A stretch of DNA of 64,000 nucleotides from Olsenella profusa DSM 13989 (GTDB lineage Bacteria > Actinomycetota > Coriobacteriia > Coriobacteriales > Atopobiaceae), in assembly GCF_030811115.1 (NCBI RefSeq), contig NZ_JAUSQK010000001.1:2294001-2358000 (forward strand). The letters run 5' to 3'. Made by a program: the position numbers and the translations under genes. Below are positions 1 through 8,583 of the stretch, piece after piece (within the stretch, counting starts at the first letter, position 1; the number at the start of each line of letters is the position of its first letter). Under the pieces are notes generated by a model. It saw nothing but the letters and a program-made list of their open reading frames with translations. It was not told the origin of the DNA and made no database searches.

Positions 1-1068
1 GTCCTGAATGGTGTCGGCGATGAGCAGAGACTCGTTGTCACGGTCCTTGGAGGCATAGGCGATGGAGTGGTCGATGGCAGTGTCGATGCCGTCGACCGGT
101 GTGCCGTCTGCGAGCGTGACCTCGCCGCTGCGGTCATAGGAGGCACCAAAGAGCGCCTTGCCGACCTCGTGCATGCCGCACTCGGAGAGGCCGCCGATGC
201 CCAGGATCTCTCCCCTGTGCAGATCGAGCGAGACGTCCTCGAGCTCGCCGGGGACGCTCACGTTGCGCATCGAGAGCGCCACGTCGCTCGCCAGGGACTC
301 GCCATAGTCCTCTCGATAGTAATGAGCGCTCATCCGGCGACCGACCATGAGGGTCTTGAGATCGTCCTCGGTGACGTCCCTGGCCGACACGGTCTTGACG
401 AACTCCCCATCGCGCAGGATGGAGATCGTGTCGGACATCGCCAGGACCTCGGTCATGTCATGGCTGATGAAGATGACCGTACGGCCATCGTCACGGATGG
501 AGTTCACGATGTCGAAGAGCTTGTGGCGGCCGTTCTGGCTGAGGGCCGTCGTCGTCTCGTCCACGACGAGCACCTTGGGCTTGAACCAGGTGGACTTCAC
601 GATCTCGACGAGCTTGCGGTCCTCGAACGCATAGTGCTCGATGGGGTCGGCTGCCCGTATGTGGCTCAGCCCATAGTCGTCGAGCAGCTCCTGGGCCCTT
701 TTGAGCATGGCGGCGGCGTTCTTGATGCCACCCTTCATGAACTGTCCCTCGTCGCCCAAGAACATGTTCTCGGCCACGGTCAGGCCGTCGAGGGTGCCCT
801 GCTCCTGAACGATGACGGCGGCACCGTGATGGTTCGCGTCAACCTGGTTCTTGGGAGCGATCCTCTCCCCGTCCAGCTCGAAGCTGCCCTCCCCGATGGG
901 GATGATGCCCGTGAGCATGTTCGTGAACGTGGACTTGCCGGAACCGTTCTCACCGATGAGCGCGTGGATCTCTCCCTTGTGGAAGTCAAGAGAGACGTGA
1001 TCCACGGCATGGGTAGGGCCAAACCGCCTGTCGATGCCCACCGCACGAAGCATGACGTCGTGTGCCAT
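1..1068 (-). CDS. Sugar-type ABC transporter ATP-binding protein (C-terminus beyond window)
   Basis: Tandem-NBD ATPase of the RbsA/MglA type that would power import of a sugar or similar solute with the two genes upstream of it (permease and lipoprotein). The first 356 codons are present; the family is about 500 aa, so the C-terminal part is cut by the window edge. Seen: Walker A GENGSGKST at residues 39-47, Walker B VLVVDE at 166-171, switch His at about 203, and the start of the second, degenerate NBD from about residue 260 (GEILGIGGLSECG). The usual LSxGQ signature is replaced by YAFEDRKLVEI at about 146-156, which is unusual for the catalytically active half. Start chosen at the ATG at 1068, which lies 16 bp after the permease stop with a GGAGG-type site before it. 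The family call is firm; the substrate is unknown. Confidence 0.9.
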   Translation of the reverse strand, partial: MAHDVMLRAVGIDRRFGPTHAVDHVSLDFHKGEIHALIGENGSGKSTFTNMLTGIIPIGEGSFELDGERIAPKNQVDANHHGAAVIVQEQGTLDGLTVAENMFLGDEGQFMKGGIKNAAAMLKRAQELLDDYGLSHIRAADPIEHYAFEDRKLVEIVKSTWFKPKVLVVDETTTALSQNGRHKLFDIVNSIRDDGRTVIFISHDMTEVLAMSDTISILRDGEFVKTVSARDVTEDDLKTLMVGRRMSAHYYREDYGESLASDVALSMRNVSVPGELEDVSLDLHRGEILGIGGLSECGMHEVGKALFGASYDRSGEVTLADGTPVDGIDTAIDHSIAYASKDRDNESLLIADTIQD

Positions 1069-1084
1069 GATGCGTCCTCCCCTC

Positions 1085-2035
1085 CTACTTGACGACGGCG
1101 CCGTTGCGACGCCTGGTGGTGAGCGTGACGATGACCAGGAGCGTGGCGCCGGTCACGATGTTGTTGACGGTGGTGGGCATGCCAAGCGCGACGAAGCCCG
1201 CAAAGATCATGGCCACGATGTACTCGCCGATGAGGATGGAGATCACGGGGTGCCCGTACTTCCTGAATGCGAGGCCGAAGAACGTGCCCATGAGCGGCTG
1301 GAAGTTGAGCGCCTGGGAGAGCATGCCCGTCAGTGGGGTCTGTGCCGTACCGTAGCCCAGGTACAGGATGGACATGATGCCCATGAAGGTACCGCACAGC
1401 ATGAAGGCGATCGCCTTGTAGCGATCCACATCGACGCCCATGTTCCTTGCGACGAGCTCGTTGGCGCCGATGGCGTTGGTGTAGGTGCCCACCTTGGTGT
1501 ACTTGAGGATGAACCAACACAGCAGATAGGCAGCGACGGCCACGATCAGGTTCCAGGGGTAGGCGCCAAAGAGCTTGAACGAGTCGGAAAGGCGGGTGCC
1601 GTTGATGTTGGCGACCCACACCGAGAGGCTCTCATAGATGAGCGAGAGGCCCGTCGTGACGATGATCGAGGGGATATGCATCTTGATGTATGCCAGCCCG
1701 TTGAGGGTGCCTAGGACGAGACCGGTCAGGATGGGGATGACGATGATGGCCACCCATCCCAGCTGGGGAATGAAGGCGATGGCCAGCAGCTCGGAGAGTA
1801 CGAGCATCGAGCCGATCGAGAAGTCGAAGAGGCCCATGACGCAGATGAAGTACAGACCACAGCCACCGATGGCGTAGATGAGGGCCGACTGGAGGTATGA
1901 CATGAGCTTGTCGGGCGCACCAAACGTATCCGGCGCGGCGACCTTGAAGACGACCCAAAGCAGAAGCGCAATGAGAAGCAGCAACCCCACGCCATGCCAC
2001 TGGCTCTGCCGCGGCCTTTTGAGCAACGTTTGCAT
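1085..2035 (-). CDS. Sugar-type ABC transporter permease (BPD_transp_2 family)
   Basis: Predicted 316-aa integral membrane permease of the RbsC/XylH family, partner of the adjacent ATPase. The sequence shows about 8-10 hydrophobic segments. It carries the family-typical DFSIGS motif after the second or third segment (relatives have DLSVGS) and conserved loops such as GANELVARNMGVDVDRYK, near the ATPase coupling region. The open frame extends further upstream, but the Met at 2035 (MQTLLKRP) is preferred because GAGAGG lies just before it and because it starts the protein at the normal family N-terminus. It lies about 100 bp downstream of the lipoprotein gene and 16 bp upstream of the ATPase, so the three form one operon in the order binding protein, permease, ATPase. 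Confidence 0.88.
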   Translation of the reverse strand: MQTLLKRPRQSQWHGVGLLLLIALLLWVVFKVAAPDTFGAPDKLMSYLQSALIYAIGGCGLYFICVMGLFDFSIGSMLVLSELLAIAFIPQLGWVAIIVIPILTGLVLGTLNGLAYIKMHIPSIIVTTGLSLIYESLSVWVANINGTRLSDSFKLFGAYPWNLIVAVAAYLLCWFILKYTKVGTYTNAIGANELVARNMGVDVDRYKAIAFMLCGTFMGIMSILYLGYGTAQTPLTGMLSQALNFQPLMGTFFGLAFRKYGHPVISILIGEYIVAMIFAGFVALGMPTTVNNIVTGATLLVIVTLTTRRRNGAVVK

Positions 2036-2137
2036 CAATAATCCTCTCACCTGGTGGATATGCGAGAGAGCGCCCAGACGGGAACCATGTGGACTCCCTC
2101 TCGCCCCGCATGCCCCCAAGGGAACGGCAGGGATGTG

Positions 2138-3322
2138 TCATGCGCTATGACGCTGCCTGACGTCATCGATGCTGAGGGTCGTGGCCCACTTGTTGAGGTC
2201 ATCGAAGCCCATGTCTGCGAGCTGCTTGATCTCGTCGTCGGAGTAGGGCGCGGCGTCGACGAAGTACTTCTCGTACTCGTGGTACTCGTCAACGCTGGAG
2301 ACGTACACATAGGGGAACTTGATCTCGGCACCAAACTCGCCCTCCTTTTTGGCGAGCTTACCCTTGCAGGCCTGGTATGTGAGCAAAAACGCATAGAGGG
2401 GATCACAGAAGTGGCCGCCGGACTCGGCGAAGATGCCACCGCTCTCGAGCTGGTCGGCGAGGTCGGAGAGGAAGTCCGTCGACACGACGGAGATCTGGCC
2501 GGTTCTGCCCATGTTGGCAAGCTGGCCGATGGAGCCAACCAGAGGATCCCCACCCCCGCCGGCGACGATGAGGCCGTCCATGGTGGGGTAGGTGTTGACG
2601 AACTGCTCGGTGACCTTGGCGCCCTCGGCGGAGGACGTGTTGGCGTAGACGGGCTCGGTCATCGTGGCCCGATCGTCGGGATGGGTGTCGTTCCACTCGT
2701 CGAGACCCTCCTTGTAGCCCTGCCAGCGCAGTTGGAACGTGGCGTCGCCAACCGTCCAGCCCTCGAGGCAGATGGTGCGGGCGCCGGTGCCGTTGGGGCC
2801 GCCCTTCTCGGTCAGGAGGCCCATGAGCGTCTTGCCATTGAGCACCTCGTCCTCATGGACGGCGCCCACATAGTACTTGGAGTCCTGTGCCGCCTTGTAC
2901 ACATCGGGAGAGGCATCCTTGGAGATCATGCGATAGAACTGCGTGACGTACATCTCGTTCTCGTTGCAGGTGTTGATGACGGAGGTCATCTCGGAGTCTG
3001 CGGAGTTGCAGATGACGATGCCGTCGCAGCCCGCCGCGGCAAGCGTCTCGGCGGAGGCGGTGACCTGCTCGGAGACGTGGCCCTGGTCGACGATCGTGGT
3101 CTCGACGCCCAAGACGTCGGCGGCCTTCTTGATGATGTCGACGGACAGGGAGCCAAGCGCATCCGTGGAGCTCCAGGTGGAGACGCCAATCTTGATCTTC
3201 CCGCCCTCGCCGGAGCCACCAGAGCCCGTGCCGCCGCAGGCGGTCAGCAACGATGCCACCCCGAGGCCGGCTCCCGCAACGCTCCAAAACTTGACGAAGT
3301 TGCGCCTAGACAGACTGCTCAT
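2138..3322 (-). CDS. Sugar-type ABC transporter substrate-binding lipoprotein
   Basis: Predicted 394-aa periplasmic-binding-protein-fold lipoprotein (Peripla_BP_4 type), the receptor of the downstream permease and ATPase. The N-terminus MSSLSRRNFVKFW contains a twin-arginine-like SRRNFVK motif, followed by a hydrophobic stretch and the lipobox LTAC, then a Gly/Ser linker. Export, possibly by Tat, and lipid anchoring at the Cys are expected. The core starts with KIGVSTWSSTDALG and contains the GCDGIVICNSADSEM segment typical of type I sugar-binding proteins. Start chosen at 3322 because it gives a complete signal peptide; longer in-frame starts would bury it. The first gene of the operon, downstream of an AT-rich control region. 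Ligand not identifiable from sequence alone. Confidence 0.88.
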   Translation of the reverse strand: MSSLSRRNFVKFWSVAGAGLGVASLLTACGGTGSGGSGEGGKIKIGVSTWSSTDALGSLSVDIIKKAADVLGVETTIVDQGHVSEQVTASAETLAAAGCDGIVICNSADSEMTSVINTCNENEMYVTQFYRMISKDASPDVYKAAQDSKYYVGAVHEDEVLNGKTLMGLLTEKGGPNGTGARTICLEGWTVGDATFQLRWQGYKEGLDEWNDTHPDDRATMTEPVYANTSSAEGAKVTEQFVNTYPTMDGLIVAGGGGDPLVGSIGQLANMGRTGQISVVSTDFLSDLADQLESGGIFAESGGHFCDPLYAFLLTYQACKGKLAKKEGEFGAEIKFPYVYVSSVDEYHEYEKYFVDAAPYSDDEIKQLADMGFDDLNKWATTLSIDDVRQRHSA

Positions 3323-3500
3323 GACGAGACCCCCTTCTATTCCCTGCTCGCGCAAGGCCCATTGGCGCATTGCCCGTATGACATCCGTCAGTGCGCCATC
3401 AATCCGACCCATGCCGGGACGCATTCCCTTGAGAGGATTCTCTTCTTATCGTCACTGGAGAAGTTGAACGAGTACTGTGAACGGTAATAAAACAGTTATG

Positions 3501-3578
3501 AACGGATTCAATCCGTTTAACAGGAGTTTTTCTAAACGCATTATCATATTGTTCAGTAAATGCCTGCTACATGATAAT
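3501..3578 (-). promoter_or_regulatory. AT-rich control region of the sugar ABC operon with two inverted repeats
   Basis: The 394-bp gap between the lipoprotein start and argF is GC-rich at its edges but strikingly AT-rich from about 3470 to 3612. It contains a perfect odd palindrome AACGGATTCAATCCGTT at 3501-3517 (8-bp arms, central C). A second perfect 8-bp inverted repeat, ATTATCAT/ATGATAAT, lies at 3540-3547 and 3571-3578. On the minus strand, TATGATAAT-like hexamers that could be a -10 lie inside the left arm of the second repeat, so the 3501-3517 palindrome would be just downstream of transcription start, a usual repressor position. The regulator is unknown; the element is seen, its role inferred. 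No gene is visible in the rest of the gap. Confidence 0.5.
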
Positions 3579-3716
3579 AAAATATTTATATCTTTGTTTA
3601 TATATACGGCCATGCGCCGCCCAAGCAGGGAACACCTTGGGTGGGCGCGCATGGTCAGGCCCCCGTGCCCGCATCCGAGAGGAACCCGCAGGGCAGGCGC
3701 ATGCCTTAGGCCGCGC

Positions 3717-4709
3717 CTACGTGAGCGTCGCACACATCACGGCCTTGATGGTGTGCATGCGATTCTCCGCCTCGTCGAAGACCTTGGACGCACGGGACTC
3801 GAAGACCTCGTCGGTGACCTCCATCTCGGTGATGCCAAACCTCTTGGCCACCTCGGCACCCTTCGTGGTCCTGGTGTCATGAAACGCCGGCAGGCAGTGC
3901 AGGAAGATGCACCCATCGTGCGCCTGCGCCATGACATCGGCGGTCACGCGGTAGGGCTCCATGAGGGGGATGCGCTCGGCATAGAGCTCGTCCGGCTCGC
4001 CCATGGACACCCAGATGTCAGTGTAGATGGCATCGGCATCGCGAACACCCTCATGGACGTCCTGCGTGAGCAGGATGGCGCTGCCCTGCTCCCGTGCGAT
4101 CGCCTGGCAGGTGGCCACCAGCTCCGGTGTGGGCATGCTCTGCTGGGGACCACATGCCACGAAGTTCACGCCCAGCTTGGCACAGGCCACCATGAGCGAG
4201 TTGCCCACGTTGTTGCCCGCATCCCCCATGAAGGCGAGCGTGCGACCGCGCAGCTCGCCAAGGCTCTCGCGCATGGTGAGCATGTCCGCAAGCATCTGGG
4301 TTGGGTGGAACTCGTTCGTGAGGCCGTTCCACACGGGGACGCCGGCATATGCGGCCAGCTCCTCGACCGTCGCCTGCTCGAAGCCACGATACTCGATGCC
4401 ATCAAACATGCGCCCCAGCACCCGGGCCGTGTCGGCGATGGACTCCTTGTGACCGATCTGCGATCCCGCGGGGTCAAGGCACACGCTGCCCATGCCAAGG
4501 TCATGGGCAGCGACCTCGAAGGAGCACCGCGTTCGTGTGGACGTCTTCTCGAAGATGAGGGCCACGTTCCTGCCCTCGAGACAGCGATGGGGCTCGCCCG
4601 CTCGCTTCATGCGCTTGAGGTCAGCAGAAAGGTCGAGCAGGTACTCTATCTCCGCCGTGGAGAAGTCCAGCAGCTTGAGGAAGCTGCGTCCCGTGAGTTT
4701 CACGCCCAT
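3717..4709 (-). CDS. arcB: Ornithine carbamoyltransferase
   Basis: 330-aa OTCase; here most likely catabolic, splitting citrulline with phosphate to ornithine and carbamoyl phosphate in the arginine deiminase pathway, because arginine deiminase lies directly upstream. Seen: carbamoyl-phosphate loop STRTR at residues 57-61, the HPTQ motif ([13 protein letters not shown]), the DIWVSMGE segment and the [10 protein letters not shown] motif with the catalytic HCLP. Length is normal for the family. Start chosen at 4709 ([10 protein letters not shown]) because GGAGG lies 7 nt before it; another ATG at 4724 has no better site. It is 122 bp downstream of arcA. No carbamate kinase or arginine/ornithine antiporter gene is in the window. 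An anabolic ArgF role cannot be excluded from the sequence. Confidence 0.93.
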   Translation of the reverse strand: MGVKLTGRSFLKLLDFSTAEIEYLLDLSADLKRMKRAGEPHRCLEGRNVALIFEKTSTRTRCSFEVAAHDLGMGSVCLDPAGSQIGHKESIADTARVLGRMFDGIEYRGFEQATVEELAAYAGVPVWNGLTNEFHPTQMLADMLTMRESLGELRGRTLAFMGDAGNNVGNSLMVACAKLGVNFVACGPQQSMPTPELVATCQAIAREQGSAILLTQDVHEGVRDADAIYTDIWVSMGEPDELYAERIPLMEPYRVTADVMAQAHDGCIFLHCLPAFHDTRTTKGAEVAKRFGITEMEVTDEVFESRASKVFDEAENRMHTIKAVMCATLT

Positions 4710-4831
4710 ATGATAGCCTCCCATCCTGTGAAGCGACCGCCGTCGCTCGCATGCCGATAGATGCTCAGTATGCACCCAAAAGGACGTTCCCTCCGCCTGA
4801 GGGTGACGTTCGGGTGGCCGTCCCCTGGTGC

Positions 4832-6082
4832 TCAGACGTCCGCGCGCGCCAGCGGCATGCTCATGCAGCGTGGGCCGCCCCTGCCCCGCGAGAGCTCGGC
4901 CGAGGGCACCTCGATCAGCTCGAGCCCGGCCCTGTACAGCGCCTCGTTCGTGACGGTGTTTCGCTGGTAGACGCAGATGCGCCCCGGTGCGACCGCCAGG
5001 GTGTTGGAGCCATCGTTCCACTGCTCGCGCGCCGCGGCCACCGGGTCTCCCCCACCGCATCTGATGAGCGTGACGCAGTCGAGCCCCAACGCGTGGGCGA
5101 GCACGCGCTCCAGGTGATCGTTCATCTCCTCGATGCGCACCTCGCCCCGGCGTACGCCACGCGTGAGCCTGAACACCTGGAGGTTGCCGAGAATCGCGGG
5201 ATGAACCGTGAACTTGTCGACGTCTATCTGGGTGAACACGGTGTCCAGATGCATGAATGCGCGCGACACCGGAATGTTGAAGGCATAGATGGCCTCTATC
5301 TCGCAGTGCTCGGCAAGCGCCCAGAGCATATGCTGGGCGAGGTCGTCGATGGCCGCTGCCTCGGTGCGCTGGGAGATGCCGATGGCAAGCGTGCGAGGCC
5401 CCAGGTTGAGGATGTCACCACCCTCCATGTGGTATGTGGCGTCGCGGCGATACCACAGCGGGGCATCGCGATAGTCGGGGTGATCCCGGAAGACGAACCT
5501 GCCCAGCAGCGTCTCGCGACGCCGGGTCTTGGAGTACATGTGGTTGAGCGCAACGCCCCTCCCCACCACGGCGAAGGGATCGCGCGTGAAGTAGGCGTTG
5601 GGCATGGGCTCGATGAGGAGGTCCGTCTCGGTGTCCCGGTCGTACCCCACGATGCTCGCGAGCGTCGTGCCTGCATGGCCAGACAGGTCAAGCTCGTTCT
5701 TGCGCAGGCCGGCGATGCACCGGTCCACCAGGGCGCGCGTCGTGGGGAGGGCATCCAGGTACTCGTGCACGGCGGCGCGCACGCGCCCGCCCTTAAGACC
5801 CGACTCGTCGAGCCAGGCGTCGGTGAACTCGCCACGCGACCCCGCCGCATCAAGTGCCTCGGCGCACAGGTCCTCCAGGTAGACCACCTGTGCCCCCCCG
5901 GCACGCAGCAGCTCTACAAACTGGTCGTGCTCCTCGCGTGCCACCTCGAGGAAGGGAATGTCATCGAAGAGCAGCCTGTTGAGGTCGCGCGGCATGAGGT
6001 TGAGCAGCTCCCTGCCAGGCCTGTGCACAAGCACCCTCTGTAGACGCCCGATCTCGTTATGCACGTACAGCAGGTTGGCCAT
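4832..6082 (-). CDS. arcA: Arginine deiminase
   Basis: 416-aa cytosolic arginine deiminase, hydrolysing arginine to citrulline and ammonium, the first step of substrate-level ATP formation from arginine. The guanidino-group modifying core motifs are all present: [32 protein letters not shown] and the C-terminal [10 protein letters not shown], in which Cys406 is the expected nucleophile. Start chosen at 6082 ([12 protein letters not shown]) with GAGAGGGG just upstream; longer in-frame starts add only Arg-rich sequence. It precedes the carbamoyltransferase in the same direction and is divergent from the methyltransferase gene. Function is confident. Confidence 0.95.
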   Translation of the reverse strand: MANLLYVHNEIGRLQRVLVHRPGRELLNLMPRDLNRLLFDDIPFLEVAREEHDQFVELLRAGGAQVVYLEDLCAEALDAAGSRGEFTDAWLDESGLKGGRVRAAVHEYLDALPTTRALVDRCIAGLRKNELDLSGHAGTTLASIVGYDRDTETDLLIEPMPNAYFTRDPFAVVGRGVALNHMYSKTRRRETLLGRFVFRDHPDYRDAPLWYRRDATYHMEGGDILNLGPRTLAIGISQRTEAAAIDDLAQHMLWALAEHCEIEAIYAFNIPVSRAFMHLDTVFTQIDVDKFTVHPAILGNLQVFRLTRGVRRGEVRIEEMNDHLERVLAHALGLDCVTLIRCGGGDPVAAAREQWNDGSNTLAVAPGRICVYQRNTVTNEALYRAGLELIEVPSAELSRGRGGPRCMSMPLARADV

Positions 6083-6234
6083 GCCCGTCCCCTCTCGCTT
6101 TCGTCGCAGACGCCTTGCTCGTTGCCCCATTGTATGTGTGTTTGCCCGGCCTCACCCATCATGCATACGGGGCGGGGGCGCGGCGCCTGTTAGAATCAAA
6201 GGCCGATCATGCCGGCCCGACAGGGAGGGGGCGT

Positions 6235-7575
6235 ATGGACACCTCGAGGCTCACCATCGAGCGCGCCACCTATGGTGCGGACTGCATAGGGCACACCGAG
6301 GAGGGCAAGACCGTGTTCGTAGCGGGAGCGATCCCCGGTGACGTGGTGGAGGCGCGCCCCACGGACGATGGCAGGAGCTTCTCCAGGGCAGTCGCCGAGC
6401 GCATCCTCGAGCCCTCGCCCAGCCGCGTCGAGGCCCCCTGCCCCCTTGTGGACGTCTGCGGTGGATGCCCCTGGGGCCACATGGCCTATGGCGCCCAGCT
6501 TGAGGCCAAGCGTGCGAACGTGATGGACGCGCTCACGCGCATCGGGCACATGGACGCGGCGCGCGCGGAGAGGCTCGTCGCCCCCTGCGTCGCCCCGGCG
6601 GAGCCCTGGGGCTACCGCAACAAGGTCGAGCTGGCCTTCGCGCACAGGAACGGCAGGGCGCTCATGGGGATGCACGACCGCGCCGGCACGGACGTCGTCA
6701 AGGTGAGCGCATGTCCCCTGCTGCAGGGGGATTCCGCCAAGCTTGCCAAGGCGGTGTCCGGTGCCGTCTCCTACCTGGCCAACTCACACCGGCTCTCCTT
6801 CGAGCGCATCGGCATCCGCAGCTCCGCGCGCACGCGCGAGGTCGAGGTCGCGCTCTGGACCGAGCCCGGGCCCTTCCCGCGCGCACAGGTGGCAAAGGTG
6901 GTGCACGAAGGCACCGGGGCCACCTCCGTCGTGCGCGTGCTCACCAAGGGGTCGGCCAAGGCGCGACGCATCGTGGGCGTGGAGCGCCTCTGGGGCAAGG
7001 GCTCCTGGGGAGAGCTCGTGGGCGAGGAGCGCATGCGCGTAAGCGCACCTTCCTTCTTCCAGGTGAACACACGGGGGGCGGAGAGGCTCGTGGACCTCGT
7101 GCTCGCGGGTCTCTCCCCTCGCAAGGACGATGCGGCGATGGACCTCTATGCTGGTGCGGGCACGTTCACGCTGCCCCTGGCGCGTCGCGTGGGCTGGGTC
7201 GATGCCGTCGAGTCATACGGCCCCGCCATACGTGACCTCCGACGCAACCTCGAGGGTGCGCACCTTGGGAACGTGGACGCCGTGGGCGGTGACGTCGGGC
7301 GCGAGTTTCCCGACACCGATGCAGACGTCATCGTGGTCGATCCCCCACGGGCAGGCCTGGCCGCCGATGTCGTGGCCAAGCTCTCGAGCCAGCCCGCACG
7401 CGCCATCGCCTATGTGTCCTGCGACCCGGCAACGCTCGCACGTGACCTCGGGCGCTTCGAGCGGGCGGGCGCATTCGTGCCCCGCTCGGTGACGCCCGTC
7501 GACCTCTTCCCCCAGACCTTCCATGTGGAGACGGTCACGATACTCGGACGGATACGAGGCCGACGCTCCGCCTAG
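6235..7575 (+). CDS. RNA (uracil-5-)-methyltransferase, RlmD/TrmA-like, [4Fe-4S]
   Basis: 446-aa SAM-dependent m5U methyltransferase of the RumA/RlmD family, acting on rRNA (or, in some Gram-positives, tRNA). An N-terminal TRAM-like domain covers about residues 1-60. Four cysteines placed as in RumA (Cys69, Cys75, Cys78, Cys160; CPLVDVCGGC and SACPLL) would hold a [4Fe-4S] cluster. The C-terminal methyltransferase has QVNTRGAERLV, the SAM motif MDLYAGAGTF, DPPRAGL and the catalytic VSCDPATLARDL. Start at 6235 is supported by GGGAGGGG 4 nt upstream; the open frame before it is non-conserved. A TAGAAT -10-like hexamer lies at 6191-6196. Divergent from arcA. Which RNA position is methylated cannot be told from the sequence. 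Confidence 0.9.
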   Translation: MDTSRLTIERATYGADCIGHTEEGKTVFVAGAIPGDVVEARPTDDGRSFSRAVAERILEPSPSRVEAPCPLVDVCGGCPWGHMAYGAQLEAKRANVMDALTRIGHMDAARAERLVAPCVAPAEPWGYRNKVELAFAHRNGRALMGMHDRAGTDVVKVSACPLLQGDSAKLAKAVSGAVSYLANSHRLSFERIGIRSSARTREVEVALWTEPGPFPRAQVAKVVHEGTGATSVVRVLTKGSAKARRIVGVERLWGKGSWGELVGEERMRVSAPSFFQVNTRGAERLVDLVLAGLSPRKDDAAMDLYAGAGTFTLPLARRVGWVDAVESYGPAIRDLRRNLEGAHLGNVDAVGGDVGREFPDTDADVIVVDPPRAGLAADVVAKLSSQPARAIAYVSCDPATLARDLGRFERAGAFVPRSVTPVDLFPQTFHVETVTILGRIRGRRSA

Positions 7576-7624
7576 GCGTCTGCGCGGGTGGCGGGGGCGT
7601 CTCGAAAATGCGTCATCTGCCCAA

Positions 7625-7653
7625 TTGCCACTAGCGTTTTGCACCCATTAATA
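7625..7653 (+). promoter_or_regulatory. Sigma-70-type promoter for the ferredoxin gene
   Basis: TTGCCA at 7625-7630, a 17-bp spacer and TTAATA at 7648-7653, ending 63 bp before the ferredoxin start in a locally AT-rich stretch. Pattern match by eye only. Confidence 0.55.
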
Positions 7654-7716
7654 GTAAAAAGGTTCAAGACAGGCTTGGGTAAGGGGCCCAAGTATCGTAA
7701 GTGAGAGGAAGCTATC

Positions 7717-7902
7717 ATGAAGGCTACCGTGAGCGACGAGTGCATCGGCTGCGGTCTCTGCGAGTCCACGTGTCCTGAGGTCTTTGTCATCGGTGACGAG
7801 GGCATCGCCGAGGTCACCGTCGATGAGGTTCCCGAGGAGAACGAGGACGCCGCCCAGGAGGCATGCGACAACTGTCCCGTTGGCGCCATCGAGCTTGCAT
7901 AG
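7717..7902 (+). CDS. Small [4Fe-4S] ferredoxin
   Basis: 61-aa acidic ferredoxin, a low-potential electron carrier in the cytosol. The first half has CIGCGLCESTCP (Cys9, 12, 15, 19). The second half retains only CDNCPVGAI, so a single [4Fe-4S] cluster is expected with the remaining cysteines possibly forming a disulfide, as in Thermotoga-type ferredoxins. The centre is rich in Glu and Asp. GAGAGGAAG lies 9 nt before the ATG. It has its own promoter and is followed by a strong hairpin, so it appears monocistronic. It is a plausible partner for the [FeFe]-hydrogenase and other fermentation redox enzymes in this organism (inference). Confidence 0.93.
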   Translation: MKATVSDECIGCGLCESTCPEVFVIGDEGIAEVTVDEVPEENEDAAQEACDNCPVGAIELA

Positions 7903-7926
7903 CTCATCCGAGCACAGACTGTCACC

Positions 7927-7950
7927 GGCGGGCCCGCATGCGGGCCCGCC
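7927..7950 (+). terminator. Perfect 24-bp palindrome after the ferredoxin gene
   Basis: GGCGGGCCCG, loop CATG, CGGGCCCGCC: a 10-bp GC-only stem 24 nt after the ferredoxin stop. No T-run follows, so it is either a U-tract-poor terminator or an mRNA 3' stabiliser separating the ferredoxin from maf. Confidence 0.6.
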
Positions 7951-7971
7951 GCCCTATGAAGGGACATGCCC

Positions 7972-8583
7972 ATGATCCTGGCGTCACGGTCACCCCGGCG
8001 CAGCGAGCTGCTGGGGCGGATCGGCATCGCACCCATCGTGCGCCCAGTGGACATCGACGAGACGCGCCGGGAGGACGAGGCGCCACGTGAGCTCGTGGTG
8101 CGGCTGGCACGGGGCAAGGCGCACGCCTGTCGGGATGGCATGGCAGGACCCGTGAATGACGTGGTGCTTGCCGCCGACACCGTCGTCTGGACCGATGGCA
8201 CCGTCCTCGGCAAGCCCCGGGACACCAAGGACGCCAGGGCCATGCTGCGCAGTCTCTCCGGCAGGAGCCACCACGTCTCGACCGGCGTCGCCCTCATAGC
8301 GCCAGACGGCCGCGAGACATCCTTCGTGGAGACCACGACGGTCACGTTCCATGAGCTCACCGAGGGAGAGATCGCCGCCTATGCCTCCTCGGGCGAGCCT
8401 CGGGACAAGGCGGGCGCCTATGGCATCCAGGGCCTGGGCTCGCTCCTCGTGAGGGGCATCGAGGGCGACTACGACAACGTCGTCGGTCTACCCCTGGCGC
8501 GCGTCGTGCGCGAGCTGGATCGGCTCTGTCCCACTGCACCTACGCTCTGCGAAACTGCCCTCACAGGAGGCCGCCATGCCTAG
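7972..8583 (+). CDS. maf: Maf-like nucleoside triphosphate pyrophosphatase
   Basis: 203-aa Maf/HAM1-superfold pyrophosphatase that hydrolyses non-canonical or pyrimidine NTPs to NMP and PPi (house-cleaning). Seen: N-terminal ILASRSPRRSELL, the PxxxDE region PVDIDETRRE, AADTVVWTDGTVLGKP with the catalytic Asp, and KAGAYGIQGLGSLLV near the end. Start chosen at 7972 because AAGGGA is 7 nt upstream and the family begins MxLASxSPRR; the ATG at 7966 is too close to the site. Its last 8 bp overlap the next gene, implying translational coupling. Confidence 0.92.
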   Translation: MILASRSPRRSELLGRIGIAPIVRPVDIDETRREDEAPRELVVRLARGKAHACRDGMAGPVNDVVLAADTVVWTDGTVLGKPRDTKDARAMLRSLSGRSHHVSTGVALIAPDGRETSFVETTTVTFHELTEGEIAAYASSGEPRDKAGAYGIQGLGSLLVRGIEGDYDNVVGLPLARVVRELDRLCPTAPTLCETALTGGRHA

